Below are positions 27,154 to 36,130 of a DNA stretch of 64,000 nt, piece after piece (the stretch's first letter is position 1; every line of letters begins with the position of its first letter). Origin of the DNA: JAHQVI01 sp963749875 (GTDB taxonomy: Bacteria; Pseudomonadota; Alphaproteobacteria; Rhizobiales; Rhodomicrobiaceae); the NCBI GenBank assembly GCA_963749875.1, contig CAVVOX010000002.1:806001-870000 (forward strand). Direction: 5' to 3'. Below the pieces are notes generated by a model that saw only the letters and a list, made by a program, of their open reading frames with translations, had not been told where the DNA came from and ran no database searches. The position numbers and the translations under genes are program-made.

Positions 27154-27960
27154 TCATTGGGGCAGTGCGAGCAGATCGATATGCCCGATCTCGCAGGACT
27201 TAAGATTTTGCCGGGCCGATAGCCAGGACGCGATGTCCGCCGGCGAGAGCCGTCCGGTTTCGGCTGCGGCCTGGGCAATGCCTTCGGCGGCGGCCGTCAT
27301 CAATGGCAGATCCTTGCGCGTCAGCCGCCACGGGCTTCGAGCCGTCATGACGCGGTACCCCTCTGCCTTGTGCTTCGCCTCCAGATAGGGAGCCGCCTCA
27401 GGTCCCGCGGCCGGTCCAAAACCCTTGTCCCGGCGCTGATGGGCATTGAACGCCTCCGCGATCGCTTCGTCCGCGGGGTGGGCAGGGGCCCAGCGCATTT
27501 CGCCGTCATAGATCAGCACCGTATAGAAGGCGCAGCGGCGCTCGGCGAGGCGCGCAACGAACGCGTCCATCCAACCCGTCGAGACGAGATCGAACAGGGC
27601 GGCGGCGGTCACCACATCGCAATCAGGTTGAAGAAGGCGCTCAAGCTCGGTGCGAAGATCGGCCTGCTCCAGATCGTATGTCAGGCCGGGCAGCCGGGCT
27701 TTGCCCTGCCAGCTTGCGATTTGCGCGCGCGCGGCCTCAAGCAGTGCAGGATCGTGGTCAACGAGACGCCAATGTTGGCGCGCCGGCAAAGCCGGGGCGA
27801 GCGTGCGCAGATTGGAACCGGTTCCGCAGCCGAGATCGAGCAGCGCCGCTTCATCCCGTCCGGCGAGATACGCCGCCAGCGCCTGTACAAGCCCGATGTC
27901 GCGCGCGCGGTGGTCTGCGCCTTCACGCAGGCGCAGCCATTCGGCGGAGAATCCGCTCAC
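27154..27960 (-). CDS. Class I SAM-dependent methyltransferase
   Basis: 268 aa. The GTG start at 27960 overlaps the stop of the glycosyltransferase (GTGA). Motif I is LLDLGCGTGSN (residues about 41-51) and an acidic motif follows in WRLVDHDPALLE; FDLVSTGWMDAFVARL and a late APYLEAKHKAEGY complete the fold. The substrate is not evident. It is the last gene of a four-gene operon (dehydrogenase, PTPS-like, glycosyltransferase, methyltransferase), so it probably methylates the glycosylated product. Confidence 0.85.
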   Translation of the reverse strand: MSGFSAEWLRLREGADHRARDIGLVQALAAYLAGRDEAALLDLGCGTGSNLRTLAPALPARQHWRLVDHDPALLEAARAQIASWQGKARLPGLTYDLEQADLRTELERLLQPDCDVVTAAALFDLVSTGWMDAFVARLAERRCAFYTVLIYDGEMRWAPAHPADEAIAEAFNAHQRRDKGFGPAAGPEAAPYLEAKHKAEGYRVMTARSPWRLTRKDLPLMTAAAEGIAQAAAETGRLSPADIASWLSARQNLKSCEIGHIDLLALPQ

Positions 27961-29003
27961 GGAGCGACTTTCCGAATTGCGCCCGCGATGATCCGCGCCG
28001 CGTCCTCCCAGCGCGGGAGTGTCTGGGCATGCGCCCATGCCGCATCCGACAGTTGCTGGCGCAGGCCGCGATCGCCGATCAAGGCGTGAAGCGCTTCGCT
28101 CAGCGCCTGGGCGTCGTCCGGAGGCACGAATATTCCGGCTTCGGGCGGAACGGTCGTCGGCACCGCGCCCGCTTTCGCCGCGACGATCGGCAGTCCGCGC
28201 GCAAGGGCGGCGGCGAAGGCCATGCCATAGCCTTCATAGCGGGAGGGCAGGGCGAAGATGTCCGCCTTGCGGCAATAGTCATCGAGCGCTTCGCTGTCGA
28301 GTGCGCCGGCCAAGTGAATGCGGTCCTGAAGCCCCAGTTCCTCGATTTGCCGTTGCAGGCGGCAGACATGGTCGCGGTCCCGGTCGAGACTGCCGACAAT
28401 CGTGGAGTGCCACTCCCGGTGGGGAATCTTGGCAAGCGCCGCAACGAGCACATCATGGCCCTTGCGGGGGACGACCGATCCGACGCTGAGAATTTCGCAA
28501 GGGTCGGCCCCGCCCGATGCGCGGGCGGCCTGTTCGGTCCCCGGTTCGGCGACGCTGATGCGCGGCGGGTCCGCAAAGCCAAGCTCGACAAGTGTCGCCG
28601 CTGTGACGGGGCTCGTGACGATCACATGCCGGGCAAAGGAGAGCGCCGCCTGTTCCGAGGCGAGCAGGCGCCGGCTCTCCTGCTCGTCCAGCCCTGTCTC
28701 CAGGCCGAGCGGATGATGAAGCATGACGACGATCGGGGCGGAAATGTTGGCCAGACATCGCTCGGGAAGCGCGCCATAAGCGAGGCCGTCGATCAGGATG
28801 ACCGCATCGGACGGGATCTGCGCCAGCAAGCGGCATGTCTCATCGCGCTCGGTTTCCGACGGAAAGGGAAAGCCCGCCGGAAGAGGCAGATGCGACACCG
28901 CTATGCCGAATGCGGGCAGGAGCGCCATGACCCGCTTGTCATAAACATATCCGCCGGTCGGCGTGTCGATGTCTCCGGGAATGGCGAAATAGAGCTGCGT
29001 CAC
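27957..29003 (-). CDS. Family 4 glycosyltransferase
   Basis: 348 aa GT-B fold enzyme. The GTG start at 29003 overlaps the stop of the PTPS-like gene. The N-terminal half reads DIDTPTGGYVYDKRVMALL; the nucleotide-sugar half has ILSVGSVVPRKGHDVLVAAL and PSRYEGYGMAFAAALARG. In most GT4 enzymes that last stretch has a second Glu eight residues after the first; here it is Ala, so the EX7E motif is incomplete. The acceptor is unknown; context suggests a pterin-like molecule. Confidence 0.87.
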   Translation of the reverse strand: MTQLYFAIPGDIDTPTGGYVYDKRVMALLPAFGIAVSHLPLPAGFPFPSETERDETCRLLAQIPSDAVILIDGLAYGALPERCLANISAPIVVMLHHPLGLETGLDEQESRRLLASEQAALSFARHVIVTSPVTAATLVELGFADPPRISVAEPGTEQAARASGGADPCEILSVGSVVPRKGHDVLVAALAKIPHREWHSTIVGSLDRDRDHVCRLQRQIEELGLQDRIHLAGALDSEALDDYCRKADIFALPSRYEGYGMAFAAALARGLPIVAAKAGAVPTTVPPEAGIFVPPDDAQALSEALHALIGDRGLRQQLSDAAWAHAQTLPRWEDAARIIAGAIRKVAP

Positions 29004-29404
29004 GCCAACACCTGCCCTTCGCACCAGGCCCGGGCGACATGGCTCTCATGCAGCGTGACACGCAGGCGCGCCAGCCCCTCCGAGCCGGGTCCCAGCCGCC
29101 CGGCGCTGATCGCCTTGACCATCTCGACAAAGATATAGCGGCACAGGAACTCGGTCGTGGTGAGCTTGCCCTCGAATGCGGGCACCTCGTCGAGATTGGC
29201 GTAATTGATCGGCTTCAGCACCGCCGCGAGCGCCTCCGAGGCGCACCCGATATCGACGACGACATTGTGCTCGTCGAGCGTTTCGCGAAAGAAGGCGACA
29301 TCGACCACGAAGGTTGCGCCATGCATCTGCTGCGCCGGGCCGAAAAATTCGCCGGGAAGGCTGTGTGCGATCATGATGTGATCGCGGACTTCAAGCGCGT
29401 ACAA
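29000..29404 (-). CDS. 6-pyruvoyl-tetrahydropterin synthase-like protein (divergent)
   Basis: About 134 aa; the start is taken as TTG 29404, preceded by cagggag and placed 26 bp after the dehydrogenase stop. The T-fold pattern is clear: ALEVRDHIMIAHSL, MHGATFVVDVAF, NVVVDIGCASEALAAVL, NYANLDEVPAF and TTTEFLCRYIF. The usual HGH zinc pair is reduced to HGA and the catalytic Cys just before it is missing, so it should not act as a normal QueD or PTPS. The surviving Glu/Thr region normally anchors the pterin ring. It is likely to handle a pterin in this operon by a different chemistry. Confidence 0.8.
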   Translation of the reverse strand: MYALEVRDHIMIAHSLPGEFFGPAQQMHGATFVVDVAFFRETLDEHNVVVDIGCASEALAAVLKPINYANLDEVPAFEGKLTTTEFLCRYIFVEMVKAISAGRLGPGSEGLARLRVTLHESHVARAWCEGQVLA

Positions 29405-29429
29405 GGGCGGTCTCCCTGGATTGATTCTT

Positions 29430-30437
29430 TCAGTAGCGAATTGCGGTCGCAATTCCTTCCGCGTCGGGTGCCAGCAGGCGGGGCAGGGCTTCAGGCAAGT
29501 TGTCGAACGCCACCTCTTCGGTCATCAGCGCATCGAGCCGGGCATCATTAAGCAGAGAAATGGCGGTTTCAAGCCGATCGCGATGGGTGACGCTCGCACG
29601 CATCGGAGCGGCGACGCTGCCGACTTGGCTTGAGATGATCTGCAGGCGCTGGCTGTGAAATGCGCCGCCGAGCGGCAGCGTGATTTCGCGGTCGCCGAAC
29701 CAGCTGACCTCGACGATACGGGCCTCGAAACCGGCCAGATCGAGCGCAAGGCGCAAGCCCGCTTCCGATGCGCTGGTGTGGAAGAGAATCTCCGCTCCCG
29801 GCTCGGCCTTCTGCGGTAAACGGAATGTGATGCCGAGCGCCTCGGCAATTTCGGCGCGTTCGGGACGTATGTCGATGAGGGTAACGGACGCCTCCGCCAG
29901 CCGGGAGGCGAGATGCGCGATGAGACAGCCGACCAGCCCCGCCCCGATCACCGCGATCCGCTGACCGCTCTTCGCGCCGCTGTCCCAGAGCGCATTCAGC
30001 GCCGTCTCCATATTTGCGGCGAGAATGGCGCGTTTCGGTGGCAGCGATTCCGGTAATGGAATCAAGGAGTCAGAGGGTACGGCAAAGACGGTTTGATGGG
30101 GATGGAGGGCAAAGACCGTGCGGCCGATGAGCGCATCGGGCCCCGCCTCTACCACGCCGACCGCAGCATAGCCATATTTGACCGGGAACGGAAAATCTCC
30201 CTCCTGGAAAGGCGCGCGCATCCGCGCCCACTCGCTTTCCGGCAGGCGGCCCTCAAACACGAGGCGCTCCGTTCCGCGGCTCAGGCCCGAATAAAGACTT
30301 CTTATCCGCACCTTCGCCTTAGCCCGGTCATGTTCCATTAATATTGGAACTTCCACAGTCTGGATTCTCGCAGAAAAAGGAGCCTCATAGACCAGCGCGC
30401 GAGCGGACGTCCGGCCTCCCTCTCTCGTGTTGCCCAT
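29430..30437 (-). CDS. Medium-chain dehydrogenase (zinc-alcohol-dehydrogenase-like)
   Basis: 335 aa. The N-terminal GroES-like domain (SLYSGLSRGTERLVFEG, VKYGYAAVGVVEAGPD) is followed by a Rossmann domain with VIGAGLVGCLIAHLA and an acidic residue in LIDIRPERAEIA, which suggests NAD(H). The usual catalytic-zinc Cys and structural-zinc Cys set are not visible, as in BchC-type relatives. It is the first gene of the four-gene operon and faces opgH across a 100-bp divergent promoter region. Confidence 0.85.
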   Translation of the reverse strand: MGNTREGGRTSARALVYEAPFSARIQTVEVPILMEHDRAKAKVRIRSLYSGLSRGTERLVFEGRLPESEWARMRAPFQEGDFPFPVKYGYAAVGVVEAGPDALIGRTVFALHPHQTVFAVPSDSLIPLPESLPPKRAILAANMETALNALWDSGAKSGQRIAVIGAGLVGCLIAHLASRLAEASVTLIDIRPERAEIAEALGITFRLPQKAEPGAEILFHTSASEAGLRLALDLAGFEARIVEVSWFGDREITLPLGGAFHSQRLQIISSQVGSVAAPMRASVTHRDRLETAISLLNDARLDALMTEEVAFDNLPEALPRLLAPDAEGIATAIRY

Positions 30438-30537
30438 TTCTATGAGCCCTCACATTTTTGTGACCGCTTCATATCATGAGCTCGCGTGTTTTCCAGATCA
30501 TACCGCCGCCACGTTCTTCACGAGGGGATGAGAAAAT

Positions 30538-32394
30538 ATGAATGAATCTGCGCCTTTGCATCTGAATGTTCCCGCGCATGAAAACCATCTTACGCCCGGT
30601 GGATTGCAGGATAGGCGCCTGCTCTTGCGGCGTCGTTTGATCATGGCGGCGCTCACGGTTTCGACGATCGGAGGCCTCTTATACGTTCTCGCCCTGGTTC
30701 TGGGAAGCGATGGCTGGACCGCGCTCGATATCGGCATCTTCGCCGCTTTTTTTCTGTCCACACCATGGACGGTCATGGGGTTCTGGAACGCCATCATCGG
30801 ATTCTGGCTTCTGCACTTTGCCAAAGCCCCCCTGGGCGAGGTGAGCCCCTTTGCCGATCTGTCGGCCAAGCCGAAGCCGATCGTTCTGCGCAGCGCCATT
30901 CTGATGACCTTGCGCAATGAAGACCCGGCGCGCGCCTTCACCCGTCTGCGCATCATGCGCGACAGCCTCGGCCATACGGGCGAGGCGGACCGCTTCGATT
31001 TCTTCGTGCTCAGCGATACGAACGATCCGGCAGTGGCCGCGGAAGAGGAGCGGCTGTTTGCGGATTGGGAGAGCGAATTTGCCGATAAGAGCCGCACGAC
31101 CTATCGCCGCCGGACCCGCAATGATGGCTTCAAGGCCGGCAATGTCCGCGATTTTCTTCAGCGCTGGGGCGGCGCCTACGATCTGATGGTGTCGCTCGAC
31201 GCCGACAGCCTCATGTCGGGCAGCGAGATCGTCCGCCTGGTGCGGATCATGCAGGCTCACCCGCGTATCGGCATTCTGCAGAGCCTTGTGACCGGCGCGC
31301 CTTCGACGAGCGCCTTTGCCCGGATCTTTCAATATGGCATGCGCCACGGTATGCGCTCTTACACTATGGGGAATGCCTGGTGGAACGGCGATTGCGGTCC
31401 CTATTGGGGGCACAATGCAGTCGTGCGGGTCGCTCCCTTCAAGGAATATTGCGAGCTGCCCATATTGCCCGGCAAGCCGCCACTCGGCGGGTGGGTGTTG
31501 AGCCACGACCAGATCGAGGCGACCCTGATGCGCGCTAGCGGCTATGAGGTGCGCGTTCTGCCGGTCGAGAGCGAAAGCTGGGAGGACAATCCGCCGACCC
31601 TTCTCGATTTCACCAAGCGCGACCTGCGCTGGTGCCAGGGCAATATGCAATATTGGCGGCTCATCGGGCTGCCGGGCCTGACGCCGCTCAGCCGGTTCCA
31701 GATCGTCATGGGCATCTTCATGTATCTGGCGGCCTTCGCCTGGACGATGATGATCGCCCTCTCCGCGCTCAAGGTCTTCGATCCCGAGATCGGGGCGCGG
31801 CAGATCGAGCTCGGCATCGGCCTGTTCTTCTTTTCCTTCTTCCTGAGCATTTCGCCGAAGCTGACGGGAATGCTCGACGTGCTCTTTACGCGCGGCGGGG
31901 TTGCCCGCTATGGCGGTCTTTTCCGCTTCCTTGTGAGCAGTCTGGCGGAGATCGTCTTCTCCATTCTGCTTGCGCCCGTGACGGCGGTACGGCTCACGAT
32001 CTTCATGATCAGCCTCGCCTTCGGCCGCAGCGTGATCTGGAGCGGGCAGCAGCGCGACGCTTACGGGCTGAGCTGGACGACCGCCTTCAACGGCCTTTGG
32101 CCGCAAACGCTGTTCGGCTTCGCCATTCTCGCCCTGTTTAGCTGGAAGGCCCCGGTCGTGCTGCCCTGGGCGGCGCCGCTGCTTGCCGGCCTGATCCTTG
32201 CCGTCCCCTTTGCCGTACTGACCGCATCGCCGCGCATCGGACGGTTCTGCACGCGCATCGGTCTCTGCGCCATTCCGGAGGAGCTGAACCTGCCGAGAGA
32301 TCTGCAACGGCTTTCCGCCCCCGACCTCGAGCGCGACGGGCCGGACATGCCTGCGGGGCCGGCGGAACAGCTCGCCCCTGTCCCGAGTAGCTAA
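30538..32394 (+). CDS. opgH: Glucans biosynthesis glucosyltransferase (OpgH/MdoH-like)
   Basis: 618 aa inner-membrane processive GT2 enzyme that polymerises UDP-glucose into periplasmic beta-glucans. Two N-terminal transmembrane helices are followed by the catalytic domain with LRSAILMTLRNEDPAR, FFVLSDTNDPAV, VSLDADSLMSG, HDQIEATLMRASGYEV and the product-site RDLRWCQGN (the Q-xx-RW-like motif). Four or five C-terminal helices follow. No opgG lies next to it. A ribosome-binding site gaggggatgag precedes ATG 30538. It leads an operon with fkbM, a Tat-exported hydrolase and a membrane protein. Confidence 0.9.
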   Translation: MNESAPLHLNVPAHENHLTPGGLQDRRLLLRRRLIMAALTVSTIGGLLYVLALVLGSDGWTALDIGIFAAFFLSTPWTVMGFWNAIIGFWLLHFAKAPLGEVSPFADLSAKPKPIVLRSAILMTLRNEDPARAFTRLRIMRDSLGHTGEADRFDFFVLSDTNDPAVAAEEERLFADWESEFADKSRTTYRRRTRNDGFKAGNVRDFLQRWGGAYDLMVSLDADSLMSGSEIVRLVRIMQAHPRIGILQSLVTGAPSTSAFARIFQYGMRHGMRSYTMGNAWWNGDCGPYWGHNAVVRVAPFKEYCELPILPGKPPLGGWVLSHDQIEATLMRASGYEVRVLPVESESWEDNPPTLLDFTKRDLRWCQGNMQYWRLIGLPGLTPLSRFQIVMGIFMYLAAFAWTMMIALSALKVFDPEIGARQIELGIGLFFFSFFLSISPKLTGMLDVLFTRGGVARYGGLFRFLVSSLAEIVFSILLAPVTAVRLTIFMISLAFGRSVIWSGQQRDAYGLSWTTAFNGLWPQTLFGFAILALFSWKAPVVLPWAAPLLAGLILAVPFAVLTASPRIGRFCTRIGLCAIPEELNLPRDLQRLSAPDLERDGPDMPAGPAEQLAPVPSS

Positions 32395-32396
32395 GG

Positions 32397-33227
32397 ATGA
32401 CCGCCGCCCCAGTTGCGTTTGGACATTTGCGGCGGTCTCTCCGTGGAGCGGCGGGCATTGCCCGCTCTCTGCGGATCTATTACGGCAGTCCACGCCATCG
32501 CCGGCGGATGATGGCGCTTTACCGCCGCTTCATCGGGCCGGGCGACCTCGTCTTCGACATCGGCTCTCATGTCGGCGACCGGATCGGCGCCTTCCGGGCG
32601 CTCGGTGCAACCATTGTCGGGGTGGAGCCCCAGCCGGCCGCCTTCCGCTGGCTGAAATTGCGTTATGGCCGCGACGCGCGGATCACGCTTGTGCAGGCGG
32701 CGCTCAGCGATGCACCGGGCGAGCTGACATTCCATCTCAATCTCGCCAATCCGACCGTCTCGACGGCGTCGTCCCATTTCATGGCCGCAGCGAACGGCGC
32801 GCCCGGCTGGGAAGGGCAGAATTGGGATCAGGCGATCTCTGTTCCGGCCGTGACGCTCGATGCGCTTATCGGTCGATATGGAATGCCCGCCTTCGTCAAG
32901 ATCGACGTGGAGGGGTTCGAGCTGAATGTGCTGCGGGGCCTCAGCCGTGCGCTCCCGGCGCTCTCATTCGAGTTCACCACCATACAGCGCGATGTGGCGC
33001 TTGCCTGTCTCGACCGGCTGAGCGCGCTCGGCGCTTACCGCTTCAATATCGCGCTCGGCGAAAGCCAGCGGTTTGAATTGGCGGAGGGGATCGGCGCCCC
33101 CGATATGGCCGATTTCGTCACGGCGCTGCCGCACAGCGCCAATTCCGGCGACATCTACGCCATGCTTGAAAGCGCCCCGGCGGCGCGGCTCGACAATATG
33201 CGGACCGACATTGCCGGCATTGGCTGA
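32397..33227 (+). CDS. FkbM-family methyltransferase
   Basis: 276 aa. The SAM-binding motif is DLVFDIGSHVGDRIGAFR (near residues 44-62). An acidic residue follows in VGVEPQPAA, and FVKIDVEGFELNVLRGL is the FkbM signature. These enzymes O-methylate sugars or natural products. It begins 2 bases after the opgH stop, so it is translationally coupled to it. Methylation of glucan or of a sugar head group is inferred from that coupling. Confidence 0.88.
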   Translation: MTAAPVAFGHLRRSLRGAAGIARSLRIYYGSPRHRRRMMALYRRFIGPGDLVFDIGSHVGDRIGAFRALGATIVGVEPQPAAFRWLKLRYGRDARITLVQAALSDAPGELTFHLNLANPTVSTASSHFMAAANGAPGWEGQNWDQAISVPAVTLDALIGRYGMPAFVKIDVEGFELNVLRGLSRALPALSFEFTTIQRDVALACLDRLSALGAYRFNIALGESQRFELAEGIGAPDMADFVTALPHSANSGDIYAMLESAPAARLDNMRTDIAGIG

Positions 33228-33289
33228 AACGCCGGATTGTAGCAGCGTCGCGCGTATCAGCTCATATTCGCCAGATAAGGGGAGGGCCG

Positions 33290-34453
33290 ATGCGGATTAC
33301 GCGCCGAAAGTTCAACAAGGGCCTCGCGGGAACCTTTGCCGCGGCGGGCGTCCCTTCGCTACTGCCCCAGCCGGCCAGAGCCGCTTCCTATCACGGGCCG
33401 AACGTCATTATCGTGCGTTTTGGCGGCGGCGTCCGCCGCGTCGAGACCATCGAGGACCGGACCTCCTTCGCGCCCTATTTTCTCAATGAGCTTGCCAGGC
33501 GCGGCGTGCTGATCCCGAACGTGCTGATCGATCAGCTCAAAGGCGGCAACACCAGCCATGCCGAGGGTACGCTCAACATTCTGACCGGCCGTTATCGATC
33601 CTACCGGAAAGTCGGCGCGAAGGGCCTTGCGCCGCTCCTGGAGCCGCGCGAGCCGACGCTGTTCGAATATTTGCGCAAGAGATTCGACATTCCCGCCTAT
33701 CAGGCTCTGCTCATCAATGGCGAGGATCGTCCGCAGGAGGAATATCTGACTTATGGCGGGCATGAGCATTACGGCGTCGCCTATCGCTCGGAGGTCCTGG
33801 GCCTTTATCGTTACAGGCTGCATCGCCTCCAGCGTCTGCTGGTGGAGGCGGCCCGGCCCGAGCCGGAATTGGAGAAGGCGCGCAAGGCGCTGGCAAAGCT
33901 GAAATCCTACGACTATCGCGGCGCGGCGCAGATCCCGTCCGCCGTGATCAGCCGCTTCTGGGACCGCTGGCGCGATTATTATGGCGACGATGATCGCCGC
34001 TTTCCGCGCGGAGACCGCCTTCTCACCCAGCTCGCGATCCGGGCGCTGCGCGAATTGAAGCCCCGCCTGATGATGGTCAACTATCAGGACCCTGACTATG
34101 TGCATTGGGGGAATGCCTCGCACTATAGGCGGGCGATCGGCATCATCGATCAGGGGCTGCAGCACCTCACGACCGCCGTCGAGGCCAATTCCGACTGTCA
34201 TGGCCGGACGGTTTTCGTGATCGTTCCCGATTGCGGGCGCGACGCCAATCCCCTGATGTCCGTGCCCTTCCAGCATCATTTCAATTCCCGCTCCGCCCAT
34301 GAGATCTTTGCGCTGATCTGGGGGCCGGGCATTGTGCAGGGACGGGTGCTCGACAAGAGCGTCGATCAGACGAGCCTCGCGGCGACGGTCGGCGCGGTCA
34401 TGGGCTTTCGGACGGAGGCGGAAGGCCGGCCGCTTTCGGAGATTTTCGCGTGA
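33290..34453 (+). CDS. Tat-exported alkaline-phosphatase/sulfatase-like protein
   Basis: 387 aa. The N-terminus MRITRRKFNKGLAGTFAA is a twin-arginine signal with an AxA site near residue 30 (PARAAS). The mature part starts NVIIVRFGGGVRR and has HAEGTLNILTGRYRSY, NYQDPDYVHWGN, VIVPDCGRDANP and FQHHFNSRSAHEIFAL. Paired Asp and His residues like these form the metal site in the alkaline phosphatase superfamily. It is probably periplasmic. The operon suggests it trims or decorates periplasmic glucan, for instance with phosphate or phosphoglycerol groups; that is inference. Confidence 0.75.
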   Translation: MRITRRKFNKGLAGTFAAAGVPSLLPQPARAASYHGPNVIIVRFGGGVRRVETIEDRTSFAPYFLNELARRGVLIPNVLIDQLKGGNTSHAEGTLNILTGRYRSYRKVGAKGLAPLLEPREPTLFEYLRKRFDIPAYQALLINGEDRPQEEYLTYGGHEHYGVAYRSEVLGLYRYRLHRLQRLLVEAARPEPELEKARKALAKLKSYDYRGAAQIPSAVISRFWDRWRDYYGDDDRRFPRGDRLLTQLAIRALRELKPRLMMVNYQDPDYVHWGNASHYRRAIGIIDQGLQHLTTAVEANSDCHGRTVFVIVPDCGRDANPLMSVPFQHHFNSRSAHEIFALIWGPGIVQGRVLDKSVDQTSLAATVGAVMGFRTEAEGRPLSEIFA

Positions 34454-35553
34454 CCAGCGCTGCGCTTTCAGCCGCCGAAGGAAGGCTCGAAACCACGCAG
34501 CCACGCCGTCTGAGCTGGCGGCGAGCCCCTCTCAGCGCTGTCGTCACCATCCTTCTCGCCCTCAATCCCGTCACGGCCATTCTCGTGCTTGGCTGGCTGG
34601 TGTGCCTGATGAGGCGCGAGACCGCGATTGCAGTCGCAGGCATTCTTGAGGGGCTCGGCCGGAGGGACGCGATCCGCCGGCTCGGCGCAACCGCCGAGTT
34701 CGCGCCGCTCGCCGCATGGACAGGCTGGCTGGCCGCTTCGACGCGGCGGACAAGCTGGACGGGCCGACATTTTGGCGGGCTGGTCGAGACCGTCAGAGCC
34801 GGGATTGCCGCGGGCGTCGCAATTCTTCTCGCGACGCTGCCATTCACGGCGCTTCTGCTTGCGGGATGGTCGGCCGGCTGGGAGAATTCCTTCAATAAGG
34901 GCTATGAGCAAGCCTGGGTCGGCCCGGCGCTGTCACTTGCCGGAATTGTCCTCGCGCTGTTCGTCCTTTCTCATCTCCCCATGGCGCTGGCCCATTTTGC
35001 CGCCGAGCGCCGGCTCTCGGCTATTTTCGAGCTCTCCACCATCCGCGCGTTGATGCGCGAGCAGCGTTGGCGCAATCTGTGGCTCGCCTTGCTGGCGGTG
35101 GTTGCGGCCTTGCCGATCGCGGCGGCGCAGATCCTGCCGGTCTTCATCGAGAATTGGTGGCCGGGTTTCGCCGACATGCCGGCGGAGGTGATCGAGGCGA
35201 CGGCAAGGCGCTGGCATGTTGCGCCGACGATCTATCTCGTCATCGTGCTCATCTATCTCCGCCGTGCGCAGGCGCGTTGCTATGCCCGCGCCGCTCTCGC
35301 ACTCCCGCCGGATCGGACACCGTTCTGCCACGCGGTCGCGCACGCGCTTGGCCGGGAAGCAAGCCGCGCTCCGAAAGCCCGTGCAAAGCGCGGCTGGGCC
35401 GGCGCCGCGATTTCAGGCGTGTTGCTGGTGGCGGTCTGGTTCGGCCTGATCGCGCAGCTCTATGTCGCGCAATTTGCCAATCACGCCTGGTGGAACTGGA
35501 TCAATCATCCGATCATCGGTTTGCCGTGGGTGTTCCGTCCTCTCGGAAGCTGA
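34450..35553 (+). CDS. Polytopic membrane protein of unknown function
   Basis: 367 aa starting at a GTG that overlaps the previous stop (GTGA). About seven hydrophobic segments are seen, including VVTILLALNPVTAILVLGWL, AILLATLPFTALLLAGW, LSLAGIVLALFVLSHL, LALLAVVAALPIAAAQIL and AAISGVLLVAVWFGLIAQ. A C-terminal NHAWWNWINHP stretch is rich in aromatic residues. No family is recognised. As the last gene of the opgH operon it may help export or attach a glucan substituent. Confidence 0.7.
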   Translation: MTSAALSAAEGRLETTQPRRLSWRRAPLSAVVTILLALNPVTAILVLGWLVCLMRRETAIAVAGILEGLGRRDAIRRLGATAEFAPLAAWTGWLAASTRRTSWTGRHFGGLVETVRAGIAAGVAILLATLPFTALLLAGWSAGWENSFNKGYEQAWVGPALSLAGIVLALFVLSHLPMALAHFAAERRLSAIFELSTIRALMREQRWRNLWLALLAVVAALPIAAAQILPVFIENWWPGFADMPAEVIEATARRWHVAPTIYLVIVLIYLRRAQARCYARAALALPPDRTPFCHAVAHALGREASRAPKARAKRGWAGAAISGVLLVAVWFGLIAQLYVAQFANHAWWNWINHPIIGLPWVFRPLGS

Positions 35554-35635
35554 CGGCGAACGCGCAAGCGGACACTGCCACACCCCCTCCGGCATGGCAG
35601 GCATTTTTCAATTTTGCTGCAGTGGAACCCGGTGA

Positions 35636-36073
35636 TCAGCGAACGATCAGAACCGGGACCGTGCTGTGGGTGACCACTTCATTGGCTTCGCTGCCGAGCA
35701 CGAGGCGGCTGAAGCCGCGCCGGCCATGGGAGGCCATGACGATCAGATCGCACCCTTTCGTCTTTGCGGCGTCGATGATCCCTTCCGCTGGGTGGCGGTC
35801 CTGGATATGCAGGGCATGATAGGTGACGCCATATTGACCCGCGATCGTCTTTGCCTGATCCAAAGTTCTGGCGGCATTGGCCTTAGCGGTCTCTTCGTAC
35901 TTCTCCGGCGGGAAGACCACGGCCACTTCGCCGACAATGACCGCGTCCCATGGTTCGGTCGCCGTTGCGAGGATCACTTCGGCATCAAGGGCCTTGGCGA
36001 GAGCGGACCCGTGATGGATCGCCTTTTCGGAAAGCTCCGATCCGTCGGTGGCAATCAGGATTTTCTTGTACAT
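35636..36073 (-). CDS. Universal stress protein (UspA family)
   Basis: 145 aa single-domain protein. KILIATDGSELSEKAI, the middle GYHALHIQDRH-like segment and the C-terminal nucleotide loop IVMASHGRRGFSRLVLGSEA match ATP-binding Usp proteins with the G-2x-G-9x-G(S) pattern. It may protect the cell under oxygen or nutrient stress; FNR/FixK-type control is common for such genes and a regulator of that class is 640 bp away. Confidence 0.92.
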   Translation of the reverse strand: MYKKILIATDGSELSEKAIHHGSALAKALDAEVILATATEPWDAVIVGEVAVVFPPEKYEETAKANAARTLDQAKTIAGQYGVTYHALHIQDRHPAEGIIDAAKTKGCDLIVMASHGRRGFSRLVLGSEANEVVTHSTVPVLIVR

Positions 36074-36130
36074 AGCGGCCTCGCAATTTTCGGTGATGAA
36101 CCAATGATTTCTAGCGGGTGATGCTCTCTG

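Noticed and set aside
30679..32493. 604-codon open frame on the minus strand opposite opgH
   Set aside because: It mirrors the codon use of opgH, is rich in Arg, Pro, His and Gln, has no ribosome-binding site and resembles no family. It is a by-product of high GC content.
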